Shown: positions 47,991 to 57,777, counted from the stretch's first letter. The stretch: 64,000 bases of DNA from JALYRV01 sp040902895 (GCA_040902895.1 JBBDWL010000076.1:1-64000), one strand, 5' to 3'. Notes: generated by a model from the letters alone, not told the origin. Program-made: numbers and translations.

Positions 47991-48286
47991 GGAGCACGGT
48001 CCCGCTGCGGCGCTGACGCGCGCGCGCCTGCCGGCAACTCCAGTTGCACCCGTCAAAAACAGGTACTTGCGACACGGAACCAACGGTCCGCAGAGGAGTT
48101 ACGCACGCCCGTTCTGGGTTTGCGCAGGGAAACCCTTCCGTCCTTTAGCAACGCCAGTTGTCACTTTCCCGGACGGACCAGAGACCCCCACACCGAGCCG
48201 ATCATCCAACACGCGCGGCTGCAATAGCTTGCAGGCGCGCAACGCGGTCGCGCCAGGATGGCGCTCCGCTTGCCATCACGAGCGGC
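47991..48286. other. Gene-free stretch of 296 bases
   Basis: Separates the regulator from the small conserved gene. It holds several CAACTCCAGTTG-like short palindromes (CAACTCCAGTTG at about 48036 and CAACGCCAGTTG near 48149) but no coding frame, RNA gene or clear terminator that I can support. Confidence 0.4.
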
Positions 48287-48583
48287 ATGGAGATCAAATT
48301 CGTTCTCAACGACAAGGGCACACCCGCGGGGAAACTGGCCGACGCCGAGCTGCATTTCACGAGCGGTCCGCTCGCGGGGCTCAAGCTGATTGGATTCGCC
48401 GTGTGGGAGGGCAAGCGCGGCGGCCGCAACGTCACGTTCCCGGCTCGAACCTATTCGGTCAATGGCGAGCGCCGCAGCTTCTCGCTCCTGCGCCCAAGCA
48501 CTGATGCCGGCGCCCAGGAATCGCTGCGCGATCGCATTCTCGAAGCCTACGGCGCCTTCGCCGCAGAGACGGCGGTGGCCTAG
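48287..48583 (+). CDS. Small conserved protein (SpoVG-like pattern), unknown function
   Basis: A 98-residue protein with a compact beta-rich pattern: KFVLNDKGTPAGKLADAELHF, LIGFAVWEGKRGGRNVTFPARTY, NGERRSFSLLRP, then a C-terminal helix. The ATG at 48287 is where the conserved-looking part starts. It resembles small SpoVG-like or unnamed Acidobacteriota proteins; no role can be given. Its stop overlaps the stop of the convergent radical SAM gene by four bases. Confidence 0.7.
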   Translation: MEIKFVLNDKGTPAGKLADAELHFTSGPLAGLKLIGFAVWEGKRGGRNVTFPARTYSVNGERRSFSLLRPSTDAGAQESLRDRILEAYGAFAAETAVA

Positions 48584-50466
48584 GAGATTGACTCCACGAG
48601 TTTCTGGTTCTCTCGCGCGCGTTTGGCCGGCAGCGTCCACTCGGCGCGCAGCGACTTGTCGAGCTCGCTGCGGAAGAACGTCGACCGCTGGCCGCCGTCG
48701 ATGATGTCCCACGGCAGCACCGGATCGGTCTGGCGATCGCGGAACACGAAAAAGTCGGCGTCGACGCCCGTCTCGGCGACGGCCGCCCGCCAGTTGCCGC
48801 CGTTGCGCTCGGCTTCGACGATGGCGGGGGCGACGCGGCGATCGCCGAGTGACATCAGCGCCTGGTAAAACGAATGCCGCTCCGATTTGATGTTGAAGTA
48901 CACGTTGTCGACGCCCGCCGTGAGCTCGCGCATGCGGCGGATCTTCCGTTCGATGACATCGGGCCGCTCCATCGGCAGCCACTGGTACGCCGTGCCCGGT
49001 TTCGGCACAAGAGGGTTGACGCTGGCGATGATGCGGCCGATCCGGCCGCGCTCGCGCGCGTGCGCCAGCATCCGCTCGTGCAGTTGCAGCGTGAGGTCGC
49101 GGATGGCTTCGAGATCTTCATCCGTTTCGGTCGGCAGTCCGATCATGAAGTACAGCTTCAGGTTCTCGATGCCTTCCGAAAAGATCATGTCGGCCGCCGC
49201 CAGAATCTCGTCGTTGGTCACCGTCTTGTTGATGACGCGGCGCAGGCGATCCGATCCGGTCTCGGGCGCAATCGTGAGCGAGCGCTCTCCACTCGCCTTG
49301 AGGCGGCGTACGATGCCGGGCGTCAGATCGTCGAGGCGCAGCGACGCCGGGCTGATCGAGTAGCCGAGCTCCGCAAGCCCGTCGAGGATCTCTTCAATCT
49401 GCGGGTGATCGCACAGCGCGATCGAGACGAGTCCGGCCTTGTCCGAGTACGGCTTGGCCGAGCGCGCCAGCGCCAGAATGCGGTCGGCGGGAAATGCGCG
49501 CACCGGCAGATAGTTGTAACCAGCCCAGCAGAACCGGCACAGGTTCGCGCAGCCGCGCACGACTTCCACCAGAAAGCGCGATCCGAACTCGGTGTCGGGC
49601 GTGAAGATGGTCGTGGCGGGCGGGTCGAGCGCCTCCGTGGTGCGCACAGCCGCCTTTCTCACGATCGGCGGGGCGCCGGTACCGGCCTTCGGCTCGAATG
49701 CCGCAATCCGGCCGTCGTCCGAATAGCGCACGTCATAGAACGACGGCACGTAGAACCCGCGCTGTCCGGCAAGGGTGCGCAGCGCCTGCTCCCGTTCGTA
49801 CTCGCCGCCCCTCGACTGGCTCAGGGCGTCGGCGAGCGCCGGCACGAGTACTTCCCCTTCGCCGGCGGCGATGACGTCGGCAAACAGCGCGAGCGGCTCC
49901 GGGTTCACGAACGTCACGGCGCCGCCGATGACGATCAAGGGGTGCCGGCTGGTGCGGTCTTTCGCATAGACCGGAATGTTGGCGAGGCCGAGCATCGTGA
50001 GCACGTTCGTGTAGTCCCATTCGAACGACACCGAGAACGCGAAGACATCGAAGTCGTTGACGGGGCTTTGCGACTCGATGGTGACGAGCGGCAGGCGCCG
50101 GTCCCCCATCGCCTTGAGCTCCTGCTTCGGCGGCAAAAACACCCGCTCGCACACCACATCGTCACGCGAATTGAGGAGGCGATAGACGGTCTGGAGGCCG
50201 AGGTTCGACATCCCGACGAAATAGGTGTTGGGGAACGCGAGCGCGACGCGCAGCCGGCCGGCGTGGTCTTTCTGGACGTAGCCGACTTCGCGGTCGAGCG
50301 TTTCGATCGCGGCGCGACGGGGATCGTACGGGCCAGACCTGTCGCGGGGCGCTTCGGAACGGCGCCTGCCGCCGGGGTTCGGAACGAAACCCGGTCTGCG
50401 ACTGGTGCGGGGGGGCTTGCGGCTGTTCGGCACAGATCTTTCGGCGGAGCGCTTGCCCCGCGCCAT
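48580..50466 (-). CDS. TIGR03960-type B12-binding radical SAM protein
   Basis: A 628-residue enzyme. Residues 65-200 form the cobalamin-binding-like domain (RVALAFPNTYFVGMSNLGLQTVYRLLN). The radical SAM core has VVRGCANLCRFCWAGYNYLPVR (C-x3-C-x2-C), LTIAPETGSDRLRRVINK and a C-terminal region with ERHSFYQALMSLGDRRV. Family members are usually fused or paired with a TIGR03936 DUF2344 domain and linked to rRNA/ribosome-associated genes; the reaction is unknown. A basic, Arg-rich N-terminal extension (1-50) precedes the fold. The gene lies downstream of ftsZ on the same strand. Confidence 0.85.
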   Translation of the reverse strand: MARGKRSAERSVPNSRKPPRTSRRPGFVPNPGGRRRSEAPRDRSGPYDPRRAAIETLDREVGYVQKDHAGRLRVALAFPNTYFVGMSNLGLQTVYRLLNSRDDVVCERVFLPPKQELKAMGDRRLPLVTIESQSPVNDFDVFAFSVSFEWDYTNVLTMLGLANIPVYAKDRTSRHPLIVIGGAVTFVNPEPLALFADVIAAGEGEVLVPALADALSQSRGGEYEREQALRTLAGQRGFYVPSFYDVRYSDDGRIAAFEPKAGTGAPPIVRKAAVRTTEALDPPATTIFTPDTEFGSRFLVEVVRGCANLCRFCWAGYNYLPVRAFPADRILALARSAKPYSDKAGLVSIALCDHPQIEEILDGLAELGYSISPASLRLDDLTPGIVRRLKASGERSLTIAPETGSDRLRRVINKTVTNDEILAAADMIFSEGIENLKLYFMIGLPTETDEDLEAIRDLTLQLHERMLAHARERGRIGRIIASVNPLVPKPGTAYQWLPMERPDVIERKIRRMRELTAGVDNVYFNIKSERHSFYQALMSLGDRRVAPAIVEAERNGGNWRAAVAETGVDADFFVFRDRQTDPVLPWDIIDGGQRSTFFRSELDKSLRAEWTLPAKRARENQKLVESIS

Positions 50467-50560
50467 CAGCCTGCCGCGAATGTGTCGTCCATCCGTGAAG
50501 TGCGCCTCAGCAGAAGGCGCTCACGGCGGCCGTGGATCTATCTACTTTACCTCTCTTGTC

Positions 50561-50629
50561 GGGGCTCTGCCCCGAACCCCGGCTCGTCGCTCGCGGGGCC
50601 CCTGCGCCCCGCTCCGCTCCTCGCACGCG
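50561..50629. repeat. GC-rich dispersed repeat, copy 1
   Basis: Starts with the palindrome GGGGCTCTGCCCC and ends CCGCTCCGCTCCTCGCACGC. Lies between ftsZ and the radical SAM gene. Shares the palindrome with 59320-59390 and the CTCGCGGGGCCCC...GCTCCGCTCCTCG part with 53189-53223. Confidence 0.65.
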
Positions 50630-50642
50630 AATGATGCGGCTG

Positions 50643-51875
50643 CTACTCGCCCTGGCGGCGGAGGAACGCGGGCACGTCGAGGTCGGATACAGGCTCGAAC
50701 TCAGCGCCCGGGGCGGTCTCATCACTCGCGGCTGGCGCGGGCGTGGCCGGAAGCTCGAGCACGGCTCTGCGAGTGAACGAAAAGCCCGACAGTCGAGAGC
50801 CGCCGTTGACCGCGACCGGCTCTTCGGTCTGCTCGCGCCACGACGTATAGCTTTGAAGATCGACAGGCGTTGGCGCGGCGCTGGCCGAGGGCATGTGCAT
50901 GGCGGCGGCGGTGTCGAAGCCGGTGGCAATGACCGTGATCTTCACGCGCCCTTCCATCCGCGGGTCCACCACCGCGCCAAAGATGATGTTCGCGTCTTCG
51001 TGCGCGGCTTCCTGGATGATGGCCGAGGCCTCGCTCACTTCGACGAGCGACATGTCTTCGCCGCCGGTCACGTTGATGATGACGCCGCGCGCCCCGCGCA
51101 CCGACGCATCTTCGAGCAGCGGGCTCGAGATGGCCGCGTTGGCGGCATCGATCGCGCGGTTCTCGCCCGACGCCGTACCGGTGCCCATGATCGCCAGGCC
51201 CATGTGCGACATGATCGTCTTGACGTCCGCGAAGTCGAGATTGATCAGGCCGGGCACGAGAATCAGATCCGAGATGCCCTGAATCGCCTGCCGCAGCACA
51301 TCGTCAGCCGTGGCGAAGGCGTCGACGAGCGCGGTCTGCCGGGCGATCGTCGCCAGCAGGCGCTCGTTGGGAATGGTGATGACCGTGTCAACGCACTCGC
51401 GCAGTTCGGCGAGACCACGTTCGGCCTGCGTCAGGCGCTTGCGCCCCTCGAATTTGAACGGCTTGGTGACCACGGCAATCGTCAGCGCGCCCAGCTCGCT
51501 TGCCAGGCTCGCGATGACCGGCGCCGCGCCGGTGCCGGTGCCGCCGCCAAGGCCGGTCGTCACGAACACCATGTCGGCGCCGTCGAGCGCCTCGATCAAT
51601 TTTTCGGTGTCTTCGAGTGCCGCCTGCCGGCCGATGTTGGGATCGGCGCCGGCGCCGAGTCCTTTCGTCAGCTTGCCGCCGATCTGCACCTTCACGGGCG
51701 CGGCGTTGAGCGCGAGCGCCTGAACGTCGGTGTTCGCAACCATGAACTCGACGCCGTCGAGACCTGCCTTCACCATGCGGTTGACGGCATTGCTGCCGCC
51801 GCCGCCGACGCCGATCACCTTGATGCGCGCGCCCAGGCGTCCATCTTCATCAAGCTTGAGGCGAAGTGATTCCAT
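50643..51875 (-). CDS. ftsZ: Cell division protein FtsZ
   Basis: Tubulin-like GTPase that forms the division ring. 410 residues from the ATG at 51875, with AGAGGA upstream. N-terminal GTPase: VIGVGGGGSNAVNRM, the tubulin signature GLGGGTGTGAAPV, and NLDFADVKTIM. After the core (to about residue 320) a variable linker of about 70 residues leads to the conserved C-terminal peptide DLDVPAFLRRQ, which binds FtsA. Directly after ftsA with an 11-base gap. Confidence 0.98.
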   Translation of the reverse strand: MESLRLKLDEDGRLGARIKVIGVGGGGSNAVNRMVKAGLDGVEFMVANTDVQALALNAAPVKVQIGGKLTKGLGAGADPNIGRQAALEDTEKLIEALDGADMVFVTTGLGGGTGTGAAPVIASLASELGALTIAVVTKPFKFEGRKRLTQAERGLAELRECVDTVITIPNERLLATIARQTALVDAFATADDVLRQAIQGISDLILVPGLINLDFADVKTIMSHMGLAIMGTGTASGENRAIDAANAAISSPLLEDASVRGARGVIINVTGGEDMSLVEVSEASAIIQEAAHEDANIIFGAVVDPRMEGRVKITVIATGFDTAAAMHMPSASAAPTPVDLQSYTSWREQTEEPVAVNGGSRLSGFSFTRRAVLELPATPAPAASDETAPGAEFEPVSDLDVPAFLRRQGE

Positions 51876-51886
51876 GTGGTGTCCTC

Positions 51887-53119
51887 TCAAAAGAATTCCT
51901 TGAACAGGGTCCTGAGCCGTCCGGCCATCCGGCCGAGCGCGCCGGCGCCGGCGCGCGCGGTGTCGCCCGCCAGGTGGCTGTGTCCGTACATCGTGAGTCC
52001 CACGGCGGTCGCGAACGCGGGGTTGTTGACGTGGTCGGCAAGTCCGCCGACGCCCGCGGGACATCCGCGGCGCACCGGCAGGTCGAAGATCTGTTCGGCG
52101 ATTTCGGCCATGCCTTCGAGCATCGCGCCGCCGCCCGTGATGACGATGCCCGAGTTCAGCGATTTCTCGTAGCCCGCGCGGCGGATCTCGTCCCACAGCA
52201 GGTGGCAAATCTCCTCGGCGCGCGGCTGCAGGATTTCAGAGAGAATGCGGCGCGCCATCACGCGCGGCTTGCGCCCGCCGACGCTCGGCACGTCCATCGT
52301 TTCGTCTTCGCCGACCATCGACGTCAGCGCGCAGCCGCTGCGGCGCTTGATCTTTTCGGCATCCGGGATCGGCGTGCGAAGGCCGACCGCAATGTCGTTG
52401 GTGAAGTGATCGCCGCCGACGGCGAGCACGCCGGTGTGCCACAAGCTTCCCCGCTCGAAGATCGCGAAGTCGGTGGTGCCGCCGCCGATGTCGACGAGGG
52501 CAACGCCGAGCTCCTTCTCGTCGGCCGTCAGCACGGCATCGCTCGCCGCAAGCTGTTCGAGGATCGTCTCGCCCACCTGCACGCCGGCCCGATTCACGCA
52601 GGCGACGATGTTCTGCATCGATGAGGCGCTGCCGGTCACCACATGCACGTTCACTTCGAGCCGGCTGCCGGTCATGCCCACAGGCGCCCCGATGCCGTCC
52701 TGCTCGTCGACGACGAAATCCTGCGGCAGCACGTGCAGGATCTCGCGTCCGCTGGGCAGCGAGACGGCCTTGGCGGCGTCGATGGCGCGGCGCACGTCCT
52801 CGCGCGTGATTTCGCGGTTCTTGCCGGCCACCGCCACCACGCCGCGGCTATTGAACGCCTTGACGTGCGCGCCCGACAGCGCGAGGTGCACCGAATCGAT
52901 CTCGATGCCGGCGGTCAGCTCTGCCTCTTCGATCGCTTTCTTGATCGATTCGACCGCGGCCTCGAGATTGACCACGATGCCGCGCCGGATGCCGCGCGAA
53001 TCGGCCAGTCCGATCCCGATGATGTCGACGCCCCCGTCGTCCATGATCTCGCCCACAATGGCGGCCACCTTCGCGGTTCCGACATCAAGTCCGACCAGGT
53101 AACGTTCTCGTCGTCTCAT
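51887..53119 (-). CDS. ftsA: Cell division protein FtsA
   Basis: Actin-like ATPase that tethers FtsZ to the membrane. 410 residues. Motifs: YLVGLDVGTAKVAAIVGE, LVDIGGGTTDFAIFE, GIVITGGGAMLEGM. The C-terminal end (GRMAGRLRTLFKEFF) is the amphipathic membrane-targeting helix, normal in this family. GGAG lies close before the ATG at 53119. A GC-rich repeat separates it from ftsQ. Confidence 0.97.
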   Translation of the reverse strand: MRRRERYLVGLDVGTAKVAAIVGEIMDDGGVDIIGIGLADSRGIRRGIVVNLEAAVESIKKAIEEAELTAGIEIDSVHLALSGAHVKAFNSRGVVAVAGKNREITREDVRRAIDAAKAVSLPSGREILHVLPQDFVVDEQDGIGAPVGMTGSRLEVNVHVVTGSASSMQNIVACVNRAGVQVGETILEQLAASDAVLTADEKELGVALVDIGGGTTDFAIFERGSLWHTGVLAVGGDHFTNDIAVGLRTPIPDAEKIKRRSGCALTSMVGEDETMDVPSVGGRKPRVMARRILSEILQPRAEEICHLLWDEIRRAGYEKSLNSGIVITGGGAMLEGMAEIAEQIFDLPVRRGCPAGVGGLADHVNNPAFATAVGLTMYGHSHLAGDTARAGAGALGRMAGRLRTLFKEFF

Positions 53120-53130
53120 TTTTTCTCCGG

Positions 53131-53223
53131 CGGGGACCCGTGCACCCCGCCTAGCTGGTTCACCCGCCTGCGCTTCGCTGCGGCGACTGCTCGCGGGGCC
53201 CCAACGCCCCGCTCCGCTCCTCG
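53131..53223. repeat. GC-rich dispersed repeat, copy 2
   Basis: Fills the 115-base gap between ftsA and ftsQ. The second half (CTCGCGGGGCCCCAACGCCC then CGCTCCGCTCCTCG) matches copy 1 closely; the first half has a related GGGG...CCCC palindrome (CGGGGACCCGTGCACCCCG). Confidence 0.6.
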
Positions 53224-53234
53224 GCGATCCGTAC

Positions 53235-54119
53235 TCAATAGCGCGCCAACGCCTGCTGAGGCTCGCCCGCCGGCGCCGGCATCTTGCGCGGCCGTACGTA
53301 AATCCGCTCGTCGAACCGCAGGTCGACGTAATCGATGTCGTCGAGACGCTCGCGCAGCGTCGGCGCGAGCGTGAGATACGACTTCAGCCGCTCCACGAAC
53401 TGCGTCTCGCCGATGTGCAGCAGCGCGCGATCGCCGTCGAGCAGCACCACGGCGTTGTGCGCGTCAGAGACGTCGATCTGCGAGACGCGCGGACCGATGC
53501 GGGCATCCGCCGATGTGGCTTCGATGACCCGCGCGGCCAGAAACGCGCGGGCCGGGTCGATGAGAAATCCGGTCTGCCGCGGATCACCACGCAACCCGTC
53601 GACGATCGGCAGGTCGTACTGCGCGTGCTGAGGGCCGTGCTCCTCGATGACGATGCCCGATGCATCGATCAGGAACAGACGGGCGTCGATGCGCGCGAGC
53701 CCCATCGGGCGGCGCTCGGTGACCGCGATCTCGACGGTCGACGGCAGCACGCGCCGCAGCGACGCATTCGCCACCCACGGGCTCTGCAGCAAGCGCAGGC
53801 GATAGGCATCGAGGTCGGCCGTCAGGATGTGATCGCCGCGCAGTCCGTCGAGCAGCGCTTCGAGCTCGCCCTGCGACAGCTTCTCGGCGCCCTTCAACGC
53901 CAGATGCTGCACGCGCAGCTGCGGCATGCCGAGCGCGGCGCCGATGCCCTTGAACGCGCCAATGGCCAACACGACGCCGATCACCGCAACGCGAATCGCG
54001 GCCCAGCTGATCGCCGCGCGCCATCCACGCCTGCCGGTCGGCCGCACCTGGGCGCGGCGGAACCGTTTGTCCGCCGGCGCGCGGACGCCTGCGGCGCGTG
54101 CTGTCGCCCGCGCGCTCAT
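53235..54119 (-). CDS. ftsQ: Cell division protein FtsQ
   Basis: Bitopic membrane protein that recruits FtsB/FtsL to the divisome. 294 residues: Arg-rich cytoplasmic N-terminus, TM at about 33-55 (AAISWAAIRVAVIGVVLAIGAFKG), POTRA domain (LRVQHLALKGAEKLSQGELEALL to about 130), then the FtsQ beta domain with a VDLRFDERIYVRP end. The start ATG overlaps the murC stop (ATGA). Confidence 0.92.
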   Translation of the reverse strand: MSARATARAAGVRAPADKRFRRAQVRPTGRRGWRAAISWAAIRVAVIGVVLAIGAFKGIGAALGMPQLRVQHLALKGAEKLSQGELEALLDGLRGDHILTADLDAYRLRLLQSPWVANASLRRVLPSTVEIAVTERRPMGLARIDARLFLIDASGIVIEEHGPQHAQYDLPIVDGLRGDPRQTGFLIDPARAFLAARVIEATSADARIGPRVSQIDVSDAHNAVVLLDGDRALLHIGETQFVERLKSYLTLAPTLRERLDDIDYVDLRFDERIYVRPRKMPAPAGEPQQALARY

Positions 54120-55531
54120 GACGTGCCCCCGCGCGCGCGCAGCAGCTCGAGAAGGCGCGGACCTGACTGGTGGATGGAGCCGGCGCCGAGCGTGATCATG
54201 AGATCGCCCGGCTCGGCCATCGCGGCCAGGCGCCGCTCGACAGCGGCCAGGGTCGGCTCGAGCACCACGCGGCCGGGCGCGTGGCGCTCGACTTCAGCGC
54301 GCAGGCCTTCTCCGCTCACCCCCGGGATCGGGTCTTCGCTGGCCGCGTAGATTTCGGTCAACACAATCTGATCCGCTTTCGCGAGCGCGGGTCCGAACTC
54401 CTTGAGCAAATCGCGCGTGCGCGTGTAGCGATGCGGCTGAAAGGCCACGACGATCCGCTGCGGGTTCGACGCGCGTGCGGCGTCGATCACGGCGGCGATT
54501 TCGGTGGGGTGATGGCCGTAGTCGTCGATCAGCGTCACACCGTTCGCCTGGCCAAGCACCTGGAACCGCCGCTCGGCGCCTGTGAACTCGGCCAGCGCAT
54601 CTGCGATCCGGGCGAACGGCACGCCCAGTTCGAGTCCCACCGCCACGGCGGCGAGCGCGTTCATCAGGTTGTGATAGCCGGGCACGCCGAGGGTGATGTC
54701 GCCCTCACCGCGCGCGCCGGCGGCGCCGTACAGCGCATACCGCACGCGGCACCGCCCGCCAAATCCCGAGAGCGACGGCTCGCTGCCGCGCACATCCGCC
54801 GTGTCTGCCGTGAACCCATACCGAATCACGCGCGCGGTCAGACGGGGCAGCACGGACGCCAGCGGCGGATCGTCGGCGCACGCGACCACCGCGCCATAGA
54901 ACGGCGTCTTGTTCGCGAAGTCGACGAAGGCCTGCTCGATGGCCTCGAAGCTGCCGTAGTTCTCCATGTGCTCCCGATCGAGATTCGTAATCACGGTCAC
55001 CTGCGGCGACAGCCGCAAGAACGATTTGTCGCTCTCATCCGCTTCCACGACGATGTAGTCGCCCTGTCCGAGCCGCGCGCTGCTGCCGAACGCGCTCAAC
55101 CTGCCGCCGATCACCGCCGTCGGATCGAGCCCGCCCCGTTCGAGCACCAGTGCAATCATCGCCGTCGTCGTCGTCTTGCCGTGCGCGCCGGCGACGGCGA
55201 TGCCGAACCGCAGCCGCATCAGCTCGGCAAGCATTTCTGCGCGCGGAATCACCGGAATCCTGCGCTTGCGCGCTTCGGCCACTTCCGGGTTGCCGCTCTG
55301 AATCGCCGACGACACGACAACCACGTCGGCGCCGCCGACATTCGCCGCGGCGTGTCCTTCGTGAATCTCGACGCCAAGCCCCTCGAGCCGTGCCGTCGTT
55401 TCACTCGCGGCCGCGTCGGATCCGCTCACCCGGTACCCGACGTTGGCCAGCAGCTCGGCGATGCCGCTCATCCCGATGCCGCCGATCCCCACAAAGTGCA
55501 CGCGGCGTGTGCGGCCTAGCTTCACGCGCAC
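54116..55531 (-). CDS. murC: UDP-N-acetylmuramate-L-alanine ligase
   Basis: Adds L-Ala to UDP-MurNAc, first step of the peptide stem. 471 residues. N-terminal HFVGIGGIGMSGIAELL, ATP loop AGAHGKTTTTAMIAL, NLDREHMENYG, and DDYGHHPTEIAAVI in the C-terminal ligase domain. GTG start at 55531, 19 bases after murG. Overlaps ftsQ with no murB or ddl between. Confidence 0.97.
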   Translation of the reverse strand: MRVKLGRTRRVHFVGIGGIGMSGIAELLANVGYRVSGSDAAASETTARLEGLGVEIHEGHAAANVGGADVVVVSSAIQSGNPEVAEARKRRIPVIPRAEMLAELMRLRFGIAVAGAHGKTTTTAMIALVLERGGLDPTAVIGGRLSAFGSSARLGQGDYIVVEADESDKSFLRLSPQVTVITNLDREHMENYGSFEAIEQAFVDFANKTPFYGAVVACADDPPLASVLPRLTARVIRYGFTADTADVRGSEPSLSGFGGRCRVRYALYGAAGARGEGDITLGVPGYHNLMNALAAVAVGLELGVPFARIADALAEFTGAERRFQVLGQANGVTLIDDYGHHPTEIAAVIDAARASNPQRIVVAFQPHRYTRTRDLLKEFGPALAKADQIVLTEIYAASEDPIPGVSGEGLRAEVERHAPGRVVLEPTLAAVERRLAAMAEPGDLMITLGAGSIHQSGPRLLELLRARGGTS

Positions 55532-55550
55532 GCTCCGCGTGCCACGTGAA

Positions 55551-56663
55551 TCACCCGATCCGCCTTTGGCCGGCCAGCTCCATCACGCGTTCGGCGATCA
55601 TGCGCGCCGCGCCAGGCGTCGCGAGGGCGTGCGCCGCGGCGCTCATCCGCGCGCGCAGCCCCGCATCGGCGACGAGCCGCGCGATCTCGGCAGCGAGCAG
55701 CGCGCCGGTCATCGCCTTCTGCTCGATCACCACCGCGGCGCCCGCGCGCGCAGTCGCGTCGGCATTCTTCCGCTGGTGATCGTCGGCCGCCGTCGGCAGC
55801 GGCACGAGCACGGCCGGCTTGCCCGCGGCCGCCAGCTCCGCGAGCGTTGTGGCACCGGCGCGGCAGATCACCAGATCGGCGGCGTTCATCTCGCGGTCCA
55901 TGGCATAGAGGAACGGTTCCACCCGCGCCTCCACGCCGGTCCGCCCGTAGGCGTCGCGGACCAGTTCCAGATCGGCTGCGCCGGTCTGGTGAACGATTTC
56001 GAGGCCTGGATGCCGCCGTACCAGTTCCGGCGCTGCCTCCACCATGGCCATGTTGATCGCGTGCGCGCCCTGGGAGCCGCCAAAAATCAGAACCCGCGCG
56101 GGACGCGTCCCGCGATCGTCACGTTGAACTGCCGCATTCGTTCCCTCCACTGTTTGAAGAAACTCCGCCCGCACCGGATTGCCGCTGACAAACGCCTTGC
56201 CGCCGAAATGCTTCGCCGTCTCCGGCCACGTCACCGCCGCCGCGCCGACCAGCCTCGCAAGCGTGCGGTTCGTGAGGCCGGGCACCGCGTTCTGCTCCAT
56301 GACCAGCGTGGGGATCCGGCGCAGCACCGCGGCCAGCGCCACGGGACCCGAGCTGTAGCCGCCGACGCCAATCACCACGTCCGGTGCGCGCCGCGAGAGC
56401 AGACGCCACGCATCGGCGATTCCCACCGGCACCAGCAGCGCGCCGCGCAAGAGCGCGATCGGCGACTTGCCTTTGATGCCGGCGCTCCGAATCACGTCGA
56501 GCTCGAACCCTTCGTGCGGCACCACACGCGCCTCGATCCCCGCCGCCGTGCCGGCAAACGTCACCGTCGCGTCTGCGATCCGCTGCAGTTCGCGCGCGAC
56601 CGCGATCCCCGGGTACAGATGTCCTCCCGTGCCTCCGCCCGCGATGACGACTTTCAACCCCAC
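55551..56663 (-). CDS. murG: UDP-GlcNAc:lipid I GlcNAc-transferase
   Basis: GT28 enzyme that makes lipid II on the inner face of the membrane. 370 residues. VVIAGGGTGGHLYPGIAVA at the start, VGVGGYSSGPVALAA, FGGSQGAHAIN, and the UDP-GlcNAc site CRAGATTLAELAAAGKPAVLVPLP. GTG start at 56663, 13 bases after ftsW. Confidence 0.96.
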   Translation of the reverse strand: MGLKVVIAGGGTGGHLYPGIAVARELQRIADATVTFAGTAAGIEARVVPHEGFELDVIRSAGIKGKSPIALLRGALLVPVGIADAWRLLSRRAPDVVIGVGGYSSGPVALAAVLRRIPTLVMEQNAVPGLTNRTLARLVGAAAVTWPETAKHFGGKAFVSGNPVRAEFLQTVEGTNAAVQRDDRGTRPARVLIFGGSQGAHAINMAMVEAAPELVRRHPGLEIVHQTGAADLELVRDAYGRTGVEARVEPFLYAMDREMNAADLVICRAGATTLAELAAAGKPAVLVPLPTAADDHQRKNADATARAGAAVVIEQKAMTGALLAAEIARLVADAGLRARMSAAAHALATPGAARMIAERVMELAGQRRIG

Positions 56664-56676
56664 GGCTCACAGCCAC

Positions 56677-57777
56677 TCACGACGTCGACGTCGCATGCTG
56701 CGACACGTTGAGAAGAATGCCCATGCCCATCAGGTTGATGAGCAGCGACGATCCTCCGGCGCTCACGAATGGCAGCGGGATACCTTTGTTCGGCACGAGG
56801 CCGAGCACGACGCTGATGTTGAAGAAGGCCTGCAGCACGACCATCGTGGTGAGGCCGATCGCCAGGAACGCGCCGAAGCGATCCGGCGCCAGCACGGCGG
56901 CGCGAAACCCGCGCCACGCGATCACGCAGAAACACAAAACGATGAGCGTGGCGCCGATGAAGCCGAGCTCTTCGCCGATGACGGCGAAGATGAAATCGGT
57001 GTGAGGCTCGGGCAGATAGAAGAGCTGCTGCGTGCCGTCCATCACGCCCTCGCCGAGCAGGCCGCCCTTGCCGACGGCGATCTTCGCCTGGATGAACTGA
57101 TAGCCGCAGTTAAGGGGCTCTGCCTCAGGATCGAGAAAGCACAGCACGCGCTTGCGGCGATAGTCGGCGCTCAGCAACACCGCGGCGATCACCGGCAGCA
57201 TGACCACGGCGGCGCCGAGAATGTACCGGTAACTGAGACCGGCGGCGAAGATCATCACGCCGACAATCGCGAAGATCGACAGCGCCGTGCCGAAGTCGGG
57301 CTCGATCACCACGAGGCCGCACAGCAGGCCGGTCGTCATGGCGATCGGCACCAGCGAATAGCGGACTTCGTCGACGCGATGCATCCGCCGCTCGAGAAGC
57401 GCGGCGGTGAAGAGAATGATCGCGAGCTTGGCGAACTCCGACGGCTGCAGCGTGATCCCGCCGAACGAGAACCAGCGCTGGCTGCCGCCTCGGGCGGGCA
57501 TGAAGAGCACGGCCACCAGCGCCAGGGACACGACACCCACGGCAGTCCAGATCACGACTGGCTGCCGCAGGTTGCGGTAGTCGACCCGCATCACGAGCCA
57601 GAGCATGAACAGGCCCAGCACGGCCCACGCGCTCTGTTTGAAGAGGTAGTAGTACGGGTTGCCGACCTTGTCCAGGGCCAGGACGGCCGAGGCGCTGTAC
57701 ACCATCACCACGCCGGTGCAGACCAGCAGGAAGGTGGCGAGGAACAGCAACTTGTCGGACTTGAGCTTTCGTGCCAT
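56677..57777 (-). CDS. ftsW: Peptidoglycan polymerase FtsW
   Basis: SEDS-family glycosyltransferase that polymerises lipid II at the septum with FtsI. 366 residues, about ten TMs. Motifs: RGGSQRWFSFGGITLQPSEFAKLA, IEPDFGTALSIF, KGGLLGEGVMDGTQ and GIPLPFVSAGGSSLLIN near the end. RodA is excluded by position in the dcw cluster rather than by sequence. Confidence 0.95.
   Translation of the reverse strand: MARKLKSDKLLFLATFLLVCTGVVMVYSASAVLALDKVGNPYYYLFKQSAWAVLGLFMLWLVMRVDYRNLRQPVVIWTAVGVVSLALVAVLFMPARGGSQRWFSFGGITLQPSEFAKLAIILFTAALLERRMHRVDEVRYSLVPIAMTTGLLCGLVVIEPDFGTALSIFAIVGVMIFAAGLSYRYILGAAVVMLPVIAAVLLSADYRRKRVLCFLDPEAEPLNCGYQFIQAKIAVGKGGLLGEGVMDGTQQLFYLPEPHTDFIFAVIGEELGFIGATLIVLCFCVIAWRGFRAAVLAPDRFGAFLAIGLTTMVVLQAFFNISVVLGLVPNKGIPLPFVSAGGSSLLINLMGMGILLNVSQHATSTS

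Noticed and set aside
49800..49825. A copy of the CCCTGAGC...TCGAGGG palindromic repeat inside the radical SAM gene
   Set aside because: Only one partial arm matches, and it codes for an unremarkable DALSQSRGG segment; chance is likely.
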